Positions 55,070-56,046 of a stretch of DNA of 56,046 nucleotides are shown here, piece by piece (the stretch's first letter is position 1; each line of letters opens with the position of its first letter). Made by a program: the position numbers and the translations under genes. Source of the stretch: an uncultured Solirubrobacteraceae bacterium (GTDB lineage: Bacteria; Actinomycetota; Thermoleophilia; Solirubrobacterales; Solirubrobacteraceae). The stretch spans positions 1-56,046 of the forward strand of contig CADCVR010000071.1 of assembly GCA_902806205.1 (NCBI GenBank). Reading direction: 5' to 3'. The notes below the pieces were generated by a model, which was not told the DNA's origin, did not search any database, and was given only the letters and a program-made list of their open reading frames with translations.

Positions 55070-55540
55070 GTGACGGACAGCCTGCGGGGCTTGCGCCTGG
55101 TCTCGGTCGCCGGACCGCGCCGGGCCAGCGACGAAGAGCTCGCCGACGCCGAAGATGTCGGTGCTCGCCTCGCGGACGCGGGCTTCGCGATCGTGACCGG
55201 GGGTCTCGGTGGCGTGATGGAGGCTGCGAGCCGGGGCGCGAAGTCGCGTCGGGGCATCACGGTCGGGGTGCTTCCGGGAACGGACGCCGGCGAGGCCAAC
55301 GGCTGGGTCGACCTCGCGCTGCCGACCGGGCTCGGCGAGCTGCGCAACGGCCTGGTGGCGCGGATGGGTCTCGCGCTGGTCGCGGTGGGTGGCGGACACG
55401 GGACGCTCACCGAGATCGGCTTCGCGCTCGGGGACGGCCGGCCGGTGATCGGTGTCGGGACATGGGCGGTGCACGGCGTGACGCAGGCTGGCAGCCCGCG
55501 GGATGCGGTGGAGTGGGTCGCGCGTCTTCTGTTGCAGTGA
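55070..55540 (+). CDS. LOG/TIGR00725-family (lysine decarboxylase-like Rossmann) protein
   Basis: A 156-residue protein with the Rossmann-type nucleotide-binding fold of the LOG/TIGR00725 family. FAIVTGGLGGVMEAASRGAK (about 43-62) and VGGGHGTLTEIGFAL (about 104-118, the PGGxGTxxE-type motif) are diagnostic. Characterised LOG relatives are cytokinin-activating phosphoribohydrolases; the TIGR00725 branch has no settled function. The GTG at 55070 lies 7 nt after leuS, so they are co-transcribed. Confidence 0.8.
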   Translation: MTDSLRGLRLVSVAGPRRASDEELADAEDVGARLADAGFAIVTGGLGGVMEAASRGAKSRRGITVGVLPGTDAGEANGWVDLALPTGLGELRNGLVARMGLALVAVGGGHGTLTEIGFALGDGRPVIGVGTWAVHGVTQAGSPRDAVEWVARLLLQ

Positions 55541-55589
55541 CTGCGCGGAGTTGATGCTTTTGGTGCAGAGCCGTGACGCGGTCCGCACC

Positions 55590-55595
55590 TAGCCT
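55590..55595 (+). promoter_or_regulatory. -10 box TAGCCT of comEA
   Basis: TAGCCT ends 7 nt before the comEA ATG at 55603; likely leaderless. Confidence 0.5.
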
Positions 55596-55602
55596 CGGCC
55601 TC

Positions 55603-56046
55603 ATGACCGAGATCAGCCGCCGTCAGTTCGCCGTCTACCTCGTCGCCGTGGTGCTCGTCGTGCTCCTCGGCGGGCGCGCCCTGCGCGCCGATGCGGGCCC
55701 GGCGAGCCCGGGCGCGATGCCGCCCGGCGGGTTCACCGCGCGGGCAGAGCCCGGGACCGCCGCCGGCGGCCCCTCGGGTGCGTCGGGGGCGCTGGGCACG
55801 GGCGACGTCGAGGTGACCGCAGGAACGGAGAGGCTGCTCGTGCACGTCGCCGGAGCGGTCCGGCGGCCCGGCGTGTACGACCTGCCGTCCGGCGCGCGCA
55901 TCCGGGACGCCCTCGCGCAAGCCGGTGGCGGGAGGGCACGGGCCGATCTCGACGCACTCAACCTCGCGGCCAAGGTGAGCGACGGCCAGCAGGTGCTCGT
56001 CGCGCGCCGGGGCCGGCCCGGGTCGGCGGGGGCTCCGACAGGGGCG
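55603..56046 (+). CDS. comEA: ComEA-type DNA-uptake protein (truncated by window end)
   Basis: The first 148 residues of a membrane-anchored competence protein. One N-terminal transmembrane helix (FAVYLVAVVLVVLLGG, about 9-24), a Gly/Ala/Pro-rich spacer, then an SLBB-type domain (LLVHVAGAVRRPGVYDLPSGARIRDAL, part: VHVAGAVRRPGVYDLPSG; about 76-125) as in ComEA of Gram-positive bacteria. The helix-hairpin-helix DNA-binding domain would follow beyond the window. comEC is expected next. Confidence 0.85.
   Translation, partial: MTEISRRQFAVYLVAVVLVVLLGGRALRADAGPASPGAMPPGGFTARAEPGTAAGGPSGASGALGTGDVEVTAGTERLLVHVAGAVRRPGVYDLPSGARIRDALAQAGGGRARADLDALNLAAKVSDGQQVLVARRGRPGSAGAPTGA

Noticed and set aside
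52003-55920. A 1305-codon open frame on the minus strand opposite leuS
   Set aside because: It is entirely antisense to leuS and neighbours; its translation resembles no protein and its codon pattern is that of the reverse of a real gene.

Overview
The window is GC-rich (about 70%) bacterial chromosome. Gene content points to a deep-branching actinobacterium of the Thermoleophilia / Solirubrobacterales type. The indications are frequent GTG and TTG starts, an mreBCD-PBP2-rodA-rne/g-rplU-rpmA-obg-proBA-nadD-rsfS-leuS-comEA order, clpP-clpX next to trigger factor, and many start codons with a TANNNT -10 box only 6-10 nt upstream, as expected of leaderless transcripts. The taxonomic placement is inference; no rRNA is present.

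Layout. Positions 1-16662 are mixed accessory and metabolic genes: a YCII protein with an ECF sigma factor, PspC, a nitrilase-type hydrolase, a secreted glycosidase-like protein, a TrmH methyltransferase, a DUF5519 protein, an RTX-repeat secreted protein, an Asp-box lipoprotein, a SAM-hydroxide adenosyltransferase relative, the glycolate oxidase genes glcDEF, DUF427, a SUKH (SMI1/KNR4) protein, CutA and a CBS pair. Positions 16835-25624 hold a hydrolase-adenylate cyclase fusion, trigger factor with a tiny divergent gene, an IS110 relic, a TetR/MFS efflux pair with a readable operator, and clpP-clpX. Positions 25965-31304 hold valS, a folC broken by an in-frame TAG, and small membrane or zinc-ribbon proteins.

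Positions 31613-34460 form a four-gene cassette: a trypsin-like protease, a one-domain carboxypeptidase-regulatory-like protein, a subtilase and a free-standing subtilisin-propeptide-like protein. None has a recognisable signal peptide. Positions 34512-50672 are core genes: ndk, maf, the cell-elongation genes mreB-mreC-mreD-mrdA-rodA, an RNase E/G, ribosomal proteins bL21 and bL27, obg, the proline genes proB and proA, nadD and rsfS. A tRNA-Ala(GGC) follows, overlapped in frame by a PD-(D/E)XK endonuclease gene of lower GC. The window ends with a coiled-coil protein, leuS, a LOG-like protein and a truncated comEA.

Most worth a second look: (1) the start-proximal -10 boxes, including a symmetric bidirectional promoter at 18864-18873 serving two genes whose start codons lie 24 bp apart; (2) the protease/propeptide cassette; (3) the endonuclease reading frame that runs through tRNA-Ala; (4) probable lesions or non-canonical decoding in folC and maf; (5) the TetR/MFS operator.
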